Shown here: positions 7,547-16,322 of the stretch, in pieces
Numbering within the stretch: position 1 is the first letter of the stretch
How the letters are laid out: each line of letters starts with the position of its first letter
NCBI GenBank assembly: GCA_947585795.1
Contig: CANPXG010000002.1
Location: forward strand, 1 to 64,000
Direction of reading: 5' to 3'
DNA length: 64,000 nt
Source: an uncultured Clostridia bacterium
GTDB lineage: Bacteria > Bacillota > Clostridia > UBA1381
Made by a program: the position numbers and the translations under genes
Notes under the pieces: model-generated
Database searches by the model: none
Seen by the model: only the letters and a program-made list of their open reading frames with translations
Told to the model about the DNA's origin: nothing

Positions 7547-8296
7547 ATGAAGCGTAAGGAAATAAAATACGGCGCGCTTTTGGCGTTGCTCACGATGATT
7601 TTTATGAATATCGCGGCACACGCCGCGATCGCGCCGACGAGCCGTTTCTTCGTGAACGATTACGCGAACGTGATCGACACCGAAACCGAGGATTACATTT
7701 TTGAAAAAAGCAAGGAATACAACGAAAGCGGCGGACCGCAGGTCGTTGTGCTTACCGTGCCTTCGCTTGACGGCGCGAGCTTGGAGGAATTTTCCATAGA
7801 AACGGCGCGCGACTGGGGCATAGGCAGTAAGGAAAGCGATAACGGCGTTCTGATATTGCTCGTCATGGACAGCCGCGACGTGCGCGTGGAGGTCGGATAC
7901 GGACTTGAAGGCGTTTTAAACGACGGCAAGTGCGGCAGGTTTATCCGCGCGGCAGCGCCGCAGCTTTCAAGCGGCGATTACAGCGGCGGCATAAAAACTC
8001 TTTATGACGCGGTCATAGGCGAGCTTGAAGAGCCCACTCCCGACACGGAGGACGAAAGCGGCAAATACGACGTAATCGTCGCGGTCGCCATCATCGCGAC
8101 AATGTTCTTACTGCTGTGGCTCATGAAAATCGGCGGCGGACGCGGCGGTCACCGTGGCAGACGCTTCTTCTACGGCGGCTGGGGCGGCGGCTACGGCGGC
8201 GGAGGATTTTCCGGCGGCGGCGGTAGCTTCGGCGGCGGTGGTTTTTCAGGCGGCGGAGGCAGCTTCGGCGGCGGAGGCGCAAGCGGAAAATTTTAG
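7547..8296 (+). CDS. TPM-domain (YgcG-like) membrane protein
   Basis: A 249-aa protein with a signal peptide (about 1-27), an extracytoplasmic TPM domain (FVNDYANVID...VEVGYGLEGVLNDG, about residues 32-160), one transmembrane helix (YDVIVAVAIIATMFLLLWLM) and a Gly/Ser/Phe repeat tail of GGGGSFGG type ending the protein. TPM domains are small alpha/beta folds, some with phosphatase activity, also found in photosystem repair factors. Forms the classic LemA-TPM pair with the preceding gene. The glycine-rich tail is of low complexity and common in this family. A hairpin at 8313-8333 follows. Confidence 0.9.
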   Translation: MKRKEIKYGALLALLTMIFMNIAAHAAIAPTSRFFVNDYANVIDTETEDYIFEKSKEYNESGGPQVVVLTVPSLDGASLEEFSIETARDWGIGSKESDNGVLILLVMDSRDVRVEVGYGLEGVLNDGKCGRFIRAAAPQLSSGDYSGGIKTLYDAVIGELEEPTPDTEDESGKYDVIVAVAIIATMFLLLWLMKIGGGRGGHRGRRFFYGGWGGGYGGGGFSGGGGSFGGGGFSGGGGSFGGGGASGKF

Positions 8297-8312
8297 AAAA
8301 AATGCAACACGG

Positions 8313-8347
8313 GCGGGCTGCTTGTCAGCCCGCTTTACGTTTTTTTC
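8313..8347 (+). terminator. Terminator after the LemA/TPM pair
   Basis: Perfect 8-bp GC-rich stem 8313-8320/8326-8333 with CTTGT loop; a TTT and then a seven-T run follow within ten bases. Confidence 0.75.
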
Positions 8348-8430
8348 AAAAAAATAATAAAAAAATGCAACCTTTTGCCGTGCTGAAAAGTATTTAATAT
8401 AGAGAGCAAAATTACAGGGAGGTACACATT

Positions 8431-10452
8431 ATGAAAAAGATTGTTTCACTGATTGCCGCGGCGGCGGTTATGATGAGTTTTACTTCGGCGTTCGCCGTAG
8501 GCAACGCGGACGAGCTGCAAAAGGTACTCGTGAGCGTTAAGCCGCGTGTCGGCGTAACGGACGAGTACACGGAGTTTACGAGCCGCACGTTCGCGGCGGA
8601 CAGCGGCAGTTCCTACATGTTTAACTGGAGCACCGAGGACGGCGGCAAAAATATAAGCGTGACGGCGTACGAGGACGGCGTTATCACCTCGTACAACAGC
8701 TATGAAAGCTCCGACAGTTACGACGGTCCGAAAATGGCGTCGATGTCCGCAAAGGACGCGAAAGCAATAGCCGAAGCTTTTGAGGATAAAATCAACCCCG
8801 ATTACCCGTACGAAACGGAAATTTATGAGCGCGGCAGCGCGTCGCTCTACGACGGCGTACGGAACTTCGGCATAACGGTGTACATAAACGGCGTGCCTCT
8901 GAGCGAAACGGGCAGTATAGGCGTTGACACCGTGAAAGGAACGGTTACGTCGTACTCTGTTTGGTACGATCCCGCAGCGGCGGTTGATTTTGAGAATACC
9001 AACGCGTTTATCGGCGCTGACGCGGCAAAGAGCGCGTACAAGGAAAAGCTCGGTATGGAACTTGTGTATTCGAGCTATTATGACTACGACAGCGATAAGC
9101 TCACGTTCTACCCCGCGTATGTGCAGAAATCGTCGTACGACAGATACATTAACGCTCTGACGGGCGAAGTCGAGGATATAAACCGCAATTACCCTGTCTT
9201 TAGCTCGGGCACCGGCGCAGCCGCGGACATGAAGGCGGAGAACGCGCTGGAAAGCGGTTTAAGTCCGCGCGAGATAGAGGAAATAGACAACATAAACGGT
9301 CTTATATTAAAGACGGATATTGAAAAGCAGATAAAGGACAACAAGACGCTTGCTATTCCGTCCGATATGAAGGCGGAGCGCGTGAACCTGTATAAGGACA
9401 CGTCTGAGGGAACTTATTTCTACAACATCAGCATGACCGCGTCCGACAATGATAAGTATGTTCGCGTCACGGCAAACGCGAAAACGGGTGAGATCATTTC
9501 GTTCAGCATGAGCCGCGATTACGACGTGAACGAAAAGGATATTGAGTACACGTACCAAAACGACGATATACTTAAAGCTCTCGCGGGCGGCAAGTCCGAC
9601 GAGTACACGTACAACGAGGAAACGAACGGCTACGACAGGTACGTAAACGGCGCGAGAGTGGAGCGTGACGGCGCGTATATGACGCTTACGAACGGCGTTC
9701 TTACAAACTACAGCATCACGTATTCCGACGTTGAGTTTCCGTCGATCGACGACGCTATGACCGCAGACGGGGCTGCCGACGCGTTCTTTGCGCAGATGGA
9801 ATACAAGCCCGTCTGCATGGAAACGTACCGCGAGGACGGAGCGCATATTGTGCCCGTTTACGCGTATGACGGCTCGTACACGTCGGTAAATCCGTTTACC
9901 GGCAAGCTTATCGACTGGCGCAACCGAGAGGTAACGGGCGCGGAGGACGAGCCTCTATCCTACTCCGACATATCCGGTCACTACGCGGAAAGCTATATAA
10001 ACGCACTCGCGGAGTACGGCATCGGCTTTGAGGGCGGCAGCTTTAAGCCGGACGAGAAGATAACGCAGTCCGACCTTCTGACGCTTCTGACGTTCGTTTC
10101 GGGCGGCGAAAGCGTTATCGTAAGGTACGGCAGCACCGAGCAGATCGACGCGGCATACGCGCGTGCGGCTGCCGGTAATATCATAAAGGAAAACGAGCGT
10201 GCGGACGACGCTGTTATAACGCGTGAAACCGCGTCAATTTACCTCATACGCGCTATAGGCGCGGAGGAGTACGCGAAGTACGACGACATTTACGTCACGC
10301 CGTATGCGGACGTTACGGAGAACAAGGGATATATCGCTCTTTTGACGGCGATGGGCGTTGTGAAGGGCGACGACAGCGGCAGCTTCAACCCGAAGCGCGA
10401 AATTACGCGCGCGGAATTCGCGGTGATGCTGTACAATTACTTAAACAGATAA
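8431..10452 (+). CDS. Secreted S-layer-homology protein with YcdB/YcdC-type domains
   Basis: A 673-aa exported protein. Residues 1-22 are a signal peptide ending AFA. Residues about 25-500 contain repeated PepSY/YcdB-YcdC-like segments, recognisable from recurring pairs such as ISVTAYEDGVITSYNS, VRVTANAKTGEIISFS and YINALTGEVEDINRNY. Residues about 510-673 form three S-layer homology modules: YSDISGHYAESYINALAEYGI, a degenerate middle module around DDAVITRETASIYLIRAIG, and YADVTENKGYIALLTAMGVVKG...ITRAEFAVMLYNYL. SLH modules bind pyruvylated cell-wall polymer and anchor the protein to the surface. Function of the YcdB part is unknown; it may bind or inhibit envelope enzymes. It is followed by a clean terminator and probably stands alone. 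Confidence 0.85.
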   Translation: MKKIVSLIAAAAVMMSFTSAFAVGNADELQKVLVSVKPRVGVTDEYTEFTSRTFAADSGSSYMFNWSTEDGGKNISVTAYEDGVITSYNSYESSDSYDGPKMASMSAKDAKAIAEAFEDKINPDYPYETEIYERGSASLYDGVRNFGITVYINGVPLSETGSIGVDTVKGTVTSYSVWYDPAAAVDFENTNAFIGADAAKSAYKEKLGMELVYSSYYDYDSDKLTFYPAYVQKSSYDRYINALTGEVEDINRNYPVFSSGTGAAADMKAENALESGLSPREIEEIDNINGLILKTDIEKQIKDNKTLAIPSDMKAERVNLYKDTSEGTYFYNISMTASDNDKYVRVTANAKTGEIISFSMSRDYDVNEKDIEYTYQNDDILKALAGGKSDEYTYNEETNGYDRYVNGARVERDGAYMTLTNGVLTNYSITYSDVEFPSIDDAMTADGAADAFFAQMEYKPVCMETYREDGAHIVPVYAYDGSYTSVNPFTGKLIDWRNREVTGAEDEPLSYSDISGHYAESYINALAEYGIGFEGGSFKPDEKITQSDLLTLLTFVSGGESVIVRYGSTEQIDAAYARAAAGNIIKENERADDAVITRETASIYLIRAIGAEEYAKYDDIYVTPYADVTENKGYIALLTAMGVVKGDDSGSFNPKREITRAEFAVMLYNYLNR

Positions 10453-10463
10453 AAATTGAAAAA

Positions 10464-10488
10464 GGATACATTAAATGTATCCTTTTTT
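10464..10488 (+). terminator. Terminator of the SLH protein gene
   Basis: Perfect stem 10464-10471/10475-10482 with TAA loop, flanked by A-run and T-run, so it may work in both directions. Confidence 0.9.
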
Positions 10489-10536
10489 CACGTTATCCCG
10501 CAATATGTAAACTTTTTTTAAACAGCCATATATTAC

Positions 10537-10565
10537 TTGAAAAATCACGGAAAAAGTGATACAAT
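10537..10565 (+). promoter_or_regulatory. aroC promoter
   Basis: TTGAAA (10537-10542), 17-bp spacer, TACAAT (10560-10565), with a small TCAC/GTGA palindrome inside the spacer. Confidence 0.7.
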
Positions 10566-10635
10566 AAATAATGTATGTACTTATACCCGATAATAGGTAT
10601 AAACGCAAATCAAATAAACGAACGGAGAAAAAATT

Positions 10636-11781
10636 ATGCTTAGATATTTCACAGCGGGAGAAACGCACGGCAAGTGTCTTACGGTAATAATAGAGGGCAT
10701 GCCGTCGGGAGTCAAAATAAGTCTTGACAAGATAAACGAGCAGCTTGCGCGCCGTCAGCAGGGCTACGGCAGAGGCGGCAGAATGGCGATCGAACGTGAC
10801 AGGGCGGAAATACTTTCCGGCGTACGCGGCTCCGTGACGCTTGGCAGCCCTATAGCGCTTAAAATAGAGAATAAGGACTGGGCGAACTGGGAAAAAATCA
10901 TGGGCACCGAGGAATGTACGGGCGACAAGTCCGTCACCTGCCCGCGCCCGGGACACGCCGATTTAACGGGAGGCATGAAATACGGTCACACCGACCTAAG
11001 GAACGTCCTCGAACGCGCGTCAGCACGTGAAACGGCGGCAAGAGTGGCGGTCGGCGCGCTTGTAAGACAAGCTGTCGAACCGTTTGGCGTGACATTTTTA
11101 AGCCACGTAAAGCGTATCGGTAGTGTGGAGGACACGGCTGACGTGAACGCACCCGACTTTTTTGAACGCGTAAAAAATTCACCTGTTGGCTTCGCCGACG
11201 CGGCGGACGCGGAAAAGGCGATGAAATATATCGACGGCATTAAGGCGAGTGGCGAAAGCTGCGGCGGAATTGTGGAAACAATAGTAAAGGGCGTGCCGGC
11301 GGGACTCGGCAGCTACGTTCACTACGACAGAAAGCTCGACGCGAACATAGCCTTCGGCGTGATGAGCATTCAAGCGATAAAAGGCGTTGAAATTGGCATG
11401 GGCTTCGGCGTAAGCGAACTGCCGGGCTCAAAGGTACACGACGAAATCAAGTACGACGGCGCGTTTTCACGCGTCACAAACAACGCCGGCGGTATCGAGG
11501 GCGGCATGTCAAACGGCGAGGACATAGTCGTAAAAGCGGCAATGAAACCCATACCGACGCTTTACAACCCGCTTTCCACCGTAAACATACAAGACAAATC
11601 GGCGCAGAAGGCGAGCGTGGAGCGCAGCGACGTGTGCGCCGTGCCCGCGTGCTCCGTCGTTGTGGAGGCGGCGGTCGCGTTCGAGATCACGAAAGCGTTT
11701 CTCGAAAAATTTAGCGGCGACTGCATGGCTGACGCCCAAACATACTATAACGCTTACATGGACAGAATAAAAAAATTCTGA
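10636..11781 (+). CDS. aroC: Chorismate synthase
   Basis: Last step of the shikimate pathway: FMN-dependent conversion of EPSP to chorismate, the branch point for aromatic amino acids and folate. The 381-aa protein carries the family signatures GETHGKCL at the N terminus, RRQQGYGRGGRM, RPGHADLTGGMKYGHTDLRNVLERASARETA in overlapping parts, and GGIEGGMSNGEDI. It stands alone from other aro genes and is followed directly, 36 bases on, by an ECF sigma factor gene, which suggests shared transcription without a clear functional reason. Confidence 0.97.
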   Translation: MLRYFTAGETHGKCLTVIIEGMPSGVKISLDKINEQLARRQQGYGRGGRMAIERDRAEILSGVRGSVTLGSPIALKIENKDWANWEKIMGTEECTGDKSVTCPRPGHADLTGGMKYGHTDLRNVLERASARETAARVAVGALVRQAVEPFGVTFLSHVKRIGSVEDTADVNAPDFFERVKNSPVGFADAADAEKAMKYIDGIKASGESCGGIVETIVKGVPAGLGSYVHYDRKLDANIAFGVMSIQAIKGVEIGMGFGVSELPGSKVHDEIKYDGAFSRVTNNAGGIEGGMSNGEDIVVKAAMKPIPTLYNPLSTVNIQDKSAQKASVERSDVCAVPACSVVVEAAVAFEITKAFLEKFSGDCMADAQTYYNAYMDRIKKF

Positions 11782-11817
11782 TTGGGATCAAATAAACGGA
11801 AAGGTGGTGAGGAATGT

Positions 11818-12393
11818 TTGACTGAAAACGATTTGATACAAAAATGCAAAAAAGGCAGCAGAGAAGCCTTTAATATACTTTTTTCAAGATACCAATCTCA
11901 GGTTATAAATACCGCTTACGGTATGCTGTCGGACAAGGAAGACGCTTACGACGCTGCTCAGGAGGTATTTATACGCGTGTACAGAAATATAGGATCGTTT
12001 AAGGAACAGTCCTCGTTCACCACATGGCTTTACAGAATTACAATGAACGTTTGTTCGGATTTTTTGCGTAAGCGCCAGAAAAACGTTGACGTGATAAGCA
12101 TAAACAGCTTCACCGAGGACAATAAGGACTTTGATATAAAAGACGAGGGACAGAGCGTTGAGGAGAGCATGGAAATGTCGGAAAGGCAGGCGGCGGTGCG
12201 TGAGGCGATAAGCGAGCTTAAGGAGGAGTACCGCGCCGTTATCGTGCTTTGCGACATCGAAGGAATGAGCTACGAAGAGATTTCGGCGGCGCTGGGCATT
12301 CCTCACGGTACCGTCAAATCGCGTATAAACCGCGCGAGAAACGCCCTGAAGAAAAAATTGGAGGACAAAAAAGAACTCTTTTTTGCAAAATAA
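11818..12393 (+). CDS. ECF-family RNA polymerase sigma factor
   Basis: A 191-aa alternative sigma factor for envelope or stress genes. It has region 2 (FNILFSRYQSQVINTAYGMLSDKEDAYDAAQEVF in overlapping motifs, then SSFTTWLYRITMNVC) and region 4 (LKEEYRAVIVLCDIEGMSYEEISAALGIPHGTVKSRINRAR), and lacks regions 1 and 3 as expected for ECF. I chose the TTG at 11818 because GGTGAGG ends five bases before it; the reading frame is open back to 11782. Its probable anti-sigma factor is encoded at 13096, but apt lies in between. A matching ECF promoter is found in front of the anti-sigma gene. Confidence 0.92.
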   Translation: MTENDLIQKCKKGSREAFNILFSRYQSQVINTAYGMLSDKEDAYDAAQEVFIRVYRNIGSFKEQSSFTTWLYRITMNVCSDFLRKRQKNVDVISINSFTEDNKDFDIKDEGQSVEESMEMSERQAAVREAISELKEEYRAVIVLCDIEGMSYEEISAALGIPHGTVKSRINRARNALKKKLEDKKELFFAK

Positions 12394-12444
12394 CGAAAAA
12401 AGAGAGCAAAATAAATATCGGAAACGAAGAAAAAGGTGAAAAAA

Positions 12445-12969
12445 ATGAAAAATTTAAGCGACTACGTAACGACCATACCCGATTTTCCCGAAAAGGGAAT
12501 AATGTTCCGTGACATTACGTCGGTGCTTCAAGACAAGGAAGGACTTAAATTGGCGGTGGACAAGCTCATAGAGCTCTCAAAGGACTTGGACTTCGACATT
12601 GTGGCGGGAACGGAGTCGAGAGGCTTCCTTATGGGCATGCCTCTTGCGTACGCGCTCGGCAAAGGCTTCGTGCTCATACGCAAAAAGGGCAAGCTGCCGC
12701 GCGAAACCGTTTCAAAGGAGTACGCGCTCGAATACGGCACGGCGGAAATCGAAGTACATAAGGACGCGATAAAAAAAGGCGACAAGGTGCTCCTTATAGA
12801 CGACCTCATCGCCACGGGCGGCACGATAAAGGCTGCCGCGGAGCTTGTTGAGGAGCTTGGAGGAACCGTCGCGGGACTTATTTTCCTCATCGAGCTTATC
12901 GACCTCAACGGACGTGACCGCCTAAAGGGTTACGAGGTTCGCTCCGCCCTGCAGTACAACGAAAAATAA
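12445..12969 (+). CDS. apt: Adenine phosphoribosyltransferase
   Basis: Salvages adenine to AMP using PRPP. The 174-aa protein is of normal length, with IPDFPEKGIMFRDIT at the N terminus, the adenine-binding AGTESRGFLMG segment and the PRPP-binding motif VLLIDDLIATGGT. The ATG at 12445 follows AAGGTG by seven bases. It sits 51 bases after the ECF sigma gene and 126 bases before the anti-sigma gene, splitting what is usually an adjacent pair. Confidence 0.97.
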   Translation: MKNLSDYVTTIPDFPEKGIMFRDITSVLQDKEGLKLAVDKLIELSKDLDFDIVAGTESRGFLMGMPLAYALGKGFVLIRKKGKLPRETVSKEYALEYGTAEIEVHKDAIKKGDKVLLIDDLIATGGTIKAAAELVEELGGTVAGLIFLIELIDLNGRDRLKGYEVRSALQYNEK

Positions 12970-13016
12970 AGAATAAAAACTTGTTTTTATAAAACGTGGA
13001 AAAAAATTTTCAAAAA

Positions 13017-13046
13017 GGGAACTTTTTTTACCGTTTGAGCGTCTAA
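13017..13046 (+). promoter_or_regulatory. ECF-type promoter in front of the anti-sigma gene
   Basis: GGGAAC (13017-13022) is followed after 17 bp by CGTCTAA (13040-13046). GGAAC/CGTC with 16-17 bp spacing is the well-known ECF (SigW/SigM/RpoE-like) promoter pattern. The spacer starts with seven T residues, also typical. It most likely makes the anti-sigma gene a target of the ECF factor encoded at 11818, a negative feedback loop; the assignment to that factor is inference. Confidence 0.75.
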
Positions 13047-13095
13047 TATAGTGAAATGAAAATGAAATAAACTTGTAAAGAAAGGGGGAGATCAT

Positions 13096-14199
13096 ATGGA
13101 TTGCAAGCAATTCAGGGAATATCTGGACAATTACGCGAGTCTTACCGCCGGTGAGCGCGCGCAAATGACCGAGCACGCGAAAGAGTGCGAAGGCTGCCGC
13201 GCCGAGCTGGAATTTATGACTTCCGTAATTGAAACAGTAAATTCTCTCCCGAGAATAACGCCTCCCGCCGACTTTATGGATAAGCTTAACGCCCGCATAA
13301 GCGCGGAGGAAAGAAGAAACAGCCGCGTTTCACAGCGTATTTTAAAGAATTTAAAAACTTACCGCAGACAGTACGCGGCAGCGGCGGCATGCTTCGCGCT
13401 CTTGGCGGTCATCGCCGTGAACGGAAGGATGCTTACGGACAATATGAATAAGAGCGACGACGGTATAGTTGTCGGAGAAACGTCAAATATAACGCCGACC
13501 GAAAACCCCGCGTCTTTGTCACAGCCGACGGTGACGCAGGCTCCTTCGGTGAATGTCGGCACAGCCGAGGCGAGTGACGGAAACAGCGCGAACGCGGCGG
13601 CGCAGCCTAACACACAAGCAAACGTAAGCGAGCCGACAAGGAGTGAAGCTCCGGTAAGACGCTCCGAAAGTTCTTCGGGAAGCGTAAGCCGAGCGTCAAA
13701 CGAAAACAGCGCGAGCACATCGTCAAGCGCTTCTTCGTCAGGCGAAACACGCGCGGCGGCAAGTACGCAGGAAAATACGAACACGGTGAGCGCTGATACG
13801 AACGCCGGCGGCGAAAGCACGCAAAATAGCGCCGACTATTCGGCGGCAAGCTCAAACGAAATGATGAGAGTTGCGGCAGTTCCGCAGGACGAGAACGGCA
13901 CGGCTGACGCTTACAGCCTCGCGGACGACGGAACGGCTGTAGCAAGCTTACCGCAAAACGAGGACGGCGAGGACGCTATAGCGGTAGGCAAGCTTCGCAT
14001 AGCAACCGACAGCGAGGAAAAGGCTATGAGCGTTATAGAGCGTTATTCCTACAACGTTGAAGACGGATTTTACGAGGTGAACGTTGAGAACTTTGCGGGA
14101 ATGTTGTCAAGCCTGAACATAGAAAACGTCCAATATTCCGATTACACGATAGTAAGCGGAGGCATCGTAAGGTTCCAGGTCGACCTGATGGAAAAGTAA
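13096..14199 (+). CDS. Zinc-finger anti-sigma factor with long extracytoplasmic region
   Basis: A 367-aa single-pass membrane protein. Residues 1-60 form a zf-HC2 anti-sigma domain with HAKECEGC (His-x3-Cys-x2-Cys). A transmembrane segment follows (AAAAACFALLAVIAV, about 95-110). Residues about 120-265 are a Ser/Ala/Thr/Asn-rich disordered linker that could span the cell wall, and residues about 295-367 form a small globular domain. The protein would sequester the ECF factor of 11818 at the membrane and release it on an envelope signal. The linker is extreme in composition but remains in frame. AAGGGGGAG precedes the ATG, and an ECF promoter lies 50 bases upstream. Confidence 0.85.
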   Translation: MDCKQFREYLDNYASLTAGERAQMTEHAKECEGCRAELEFMTSVIETVNSLPRITPPADFMDKLNARISAEERRNSRVSQRILKNLKTYRRQYAAAAACFALLAVIAVNGRMLTDNMNKSDDGIVVGETSNITPTENPASLSQPTVTQAPSVNVGTAEASDGNSANAAAQPNTQANVSEPTRSEAPVRRSESSSGSVSRASNENSASTSSSASSSGETRAAASTQENTNTVSADTNAGGESTQNSADYSAASSNEMMRVAAVPQDENGTADAYSLADDGTAVASLPQNEDGEDAIAVGKLRIATDSEEKAMSVIERYSYNVEDGFYEVNVENFAGMLSSLNIENVQYSDYTIVSGGIVRFQVDLMEK

Positions 14200-14211
14200 A
14201 AATAAAAAAAT

Positions 14212-14243
14212 AACCGTTCCGTAAATTTACGGAACGGTTTTTG
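14212..14243. terminator. Bidirectional terminator between convergent genes
   Basis: Perfect palindrome with 14-bp arms (14212-14225/14226-14239), A-rich before and T-rich after. It separates the plus-strand anti-sigma gene from the minus-strand exporter gene and can serve both. Confidence 0.9.
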
Positions 14244-14249
14244 TATGCT

Positions 14250-14750
14250 TTAAAATATCGCCTGCAGTATTCCGAACGACAACAGCGACATTATAAGTCC
14301 CGCCGTCATAACGCCCAAAAGGACGAACAGGAACGACTTTTTAAGGTTCAGTCCGAGCAGTACCGCGAGCAAGCTTCCCGTCCAGGCGCCCGTGCCGGGG
14401 AGAGGTATCGCGACGAACAGGAAAAGACCGAGGTAGCCGTACTTTTGTATCTGCTCCGACTTGGACATCGCTTTTTTCTCGATGACCTCCGGTATTTTGT
14501 GAAGATGCTTGCTCTTTTTCATCACGGCGAATATCTTTTCGATAAACAGAAGTATAAACGGTATCGGCAGCATGTTGCCGAGCACCGCTGCGACGTATGT
14601 CGGAAGAAAGCGCATACCGTCCAAAAACCCCGCCGCGAGTATGCTTCCTCTAAGCTCCAAAAGCGGTATCATCGACACGAGGAATACTATAAACTCCTTC
14701 GATATTTTTCCGCTTAACGTGTTCACGATTGATTGTACAACAGAATCCAT
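14250..14750 (-). CDS. Putative small multidrug export (Sm_multidrug_ex) membrane protein
   Basis: A 166-aa integral membrane protein with about four hydrophobic segments. It carries the family motif PLLELRGSI near residue 30 and the loop PLPGTGAWTGSLLA near residue 118, both typical of the small multidrug-export-like family (DedA-like architecture). Transport activity is only annotated by family; no substrate can be named. It is the second gene of a minus-strand pair, 18 bases after a lipid kinase, which fits a membrane lipid or envelope context. Confidence 0.8.
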   Translation of the reverse strand: MDSVVQSIVNTLSGKISKEFIVFLVSMIPLLELRGSILAAGFLDGMRFLPTYVAAVLGNMLPIPFILLFIEKIFAVMKKSKHLHKIPEVIEKKAMSKSEQIQKYGYLGLFLFVAIPLPGTGAWTGSLLAVLLGLNLKKSFLFVLLGVMTAGLIMSLLSFGILQAIF

Positions 14751-14768
14751 AATTTACTCCCATATAAT

Positions 14769-15695
14769 TTAATTTGAGTTTTCGCCGCCCGAAAGAAGCG
14801 GCTCTCCCACGATAAACGTTATCGCGGAGGGAAGCACGTCTATGACGGCGTTTTTGACCTCGCCGCCGTACTCACCGTCGAGCGTCCACTTCACGTCCTC
14901 GTCGGACGTTATCTCAAAATGCGACGATTTTACTATGCTGTAACCGCTGCCCGACATTTTACCCTTCAAAAGTCCCGTGATCACGGACTGAAGCTCGATG
15001 GGACTTGTGGGACGGCGGAACACGATCATTTCAAACAGACCGTCGCTCAGGTTCACGTCCACAAATTTTTCCGTGCTCACTATACCGCCTATGGACGTGG
15101 CGTTCATGATCGCGCAGAGAAAAACGTCGTCGTTTATCTCACCGCCGTCGTACTTTATGCTTACGCGGTACGAGGTGAGGCTGGGAAGACGCTTTATACC
15201 CTCCCAAACATACGCCGCGTGACCTATCAGATTTTTAAACTCCTGAGGCGTGTCGTAGGAAACATCCGTAAACGCGCCGAACGCGGCGACGTAATTAAAA
15301 GTCCTGTCGTTGAAATTACCCACGTCACAGTCGAACGGCGCACCGCCCGCCGCCAAACGCGCCGCCTCCGTCATATCCTTCGGTATATTTAATGTCGAGG
15401 CGAAATCGTTCGTCGTTCCCGCGGGTATATATCCCATCGGGACGCGCTTTTCCTTTTCAAAGCTCATAAGTCCCTTTACGCCCTCGTTGAGCGTACCGTC
15501 ACCGCCTGAAACGACTATACGGCAAAACTCACCGCCGTGGGCGCGTATGTAATTGTACGCGTCGAGGCGCGACTGCGTGGGACGCGCCGTAACGTCGTAA
15601 CCCGCCCTTGTAAAAATGTCGATAATATCCGAGAGGCAGTTTTTAATAAGCCCCTTACCGGAGCGCGTATTGTACACAAAAAGCAGCTTTCGCAT
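14769..15695 (-). CDS. Diacylglycerol kinase-family lipid kinase (YegS/DagK-like)
   Basis: Soluble lipid kinase that phosphorylates diacylglycerol or a related lipid, recycling it into phospholipid synthesis. The 308-aa protein begins MRKLLFVYNTRSGKG, has the nucleotide-binding SGGDGTLNEGVKGL near residue 60 and PAGTTNDFAS near residue 90, and the C-terminal beta domain with KWTLDGEYGG. The ATG at 15695 has GGGAGG at optimal distance, so the longer frame starting upstream is unlikely. First gene of a two-gene minus-strand operon; divergent from ruvX. Confidence 0.92.
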   Translation of the reverse strand: MRKLLFVYNTRSGKGLIKNCLSDIIDIFTRAGYDVTARPTQSRLDAYNYIRAHGGEFCRIVVSGGDGTLNEGVKGLMSFEKEKRVPMGYIPAGTTNDFASTLNIPKDMTEAARLAAGGAPFDCDVGNFNDRTFNYVAAFGAFTDVSYDTPQEFKNLIGHAAYVWEGIKRLPSLTSYRVSIKYDGGEINDDVFLCAIMNATSIGGIVSTEKFVDVNLSDGLFEMIVFRRPTSPIELQSVITGLLKGKMSGSGYSIVKSSHFEITSDEDVKWTLDGEYGGEVKNAVIDVLPSAITFIVGEPLLSGGENSN

Positions 15696-15766
15696 ATTTT
15701 TACCTCCCATATCGGCGTTTCGGCTATATTATATAATGCCACCGACGCATAGTCAAGAGAAAAATG

Positions 15767-15795
15767 TTGCGCAAACGCTCAAAATAATGTATAAT
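15767..15795 (+). promoter_or_regulatory. ruvX promoter
   Basis: TTGCGC (15767-15772), 17-bp spacer, perfect TATAAT (15790-15795). Confidence 0.65.
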
Positions 15796-15838
15796 TAAAT
15801 ACGGATAATATAAATATATTCGCATTTTGGAGGGCAAT

Positions 15839-16255
15839 ATGAGAATACTCGGAATAGATTACGGCGACGCACGCGTCGGAGTCGCTGTAAGCGACCTTAT
15901 GGGACTTACGGCGCAGGGCGTCGGCACAATAAAAAACACGTCAAGAAAAAAACTTTTATCGGAGCTCACCGCCGTTTTGGACGAGTACAAGCCGGACACG
16001 GTAGTTATAGGACTACCGAAAAACATGGACGGCAGCGAGGGCTTTCGCGCGGAGGAAACGTACAAATTCGCTGACGCGCTGAAAAAAATATACAAGGGCA
16101 AAGTCGTTTTTTATGACGAGAGATTGTCCTCACTCGAGGCAAAACGCTACCTCACGGAAACGAGCACGTTCGGCAAAAAACGCAAAAACGTATTGGATAC
16201 CGTCGCGGCGTGCATAATACTCGAGGGCTATCTCGCCTCACACAATGTTAATTAA
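15839..16255 (+). CDS. ruvX: Putative pre-16S rRNA nuclease / Holliday junction resolvase RuvX (YqgF)
   Basis: RNase H-fold nuclease of 138 aa, implicated in 16S rRNA 5'-end maturation and once proposed as a Holliday junction resolvase. It shows MRILGIDYGDARVGVAVSD with the first catalytic Asp, VIGLPKNMDGSEG, and DERLSSLEA with the second acidic residue. The ATG at 15839 follows GGAGGGC closely; the frame extends to a TTG at 15827 but that lies within the ribosome site. It precedes a DUF1292 gene, the usual yrrK-yrzB order of Firmicutes. Confidence 0.95.
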   Translation: MRILGIDYGDARVGVAVSDLMGLTAQGVGTIKNTSRKKLLSELTAVLDEYKPDTVVIGLPKNMDGSEGFRAEETYKFADALKKIYKGKVVFYDERLSSLEAKRYLTETSTFGKKRKNVLDTVAACIILEGYLASHNVN

Positions 16256-16322
16256 AAATATTGACATTTCAAACGGTATATATTACAATGTAAGTGAAAA
16301 GAGAAGAAAGGAATATTTTATA

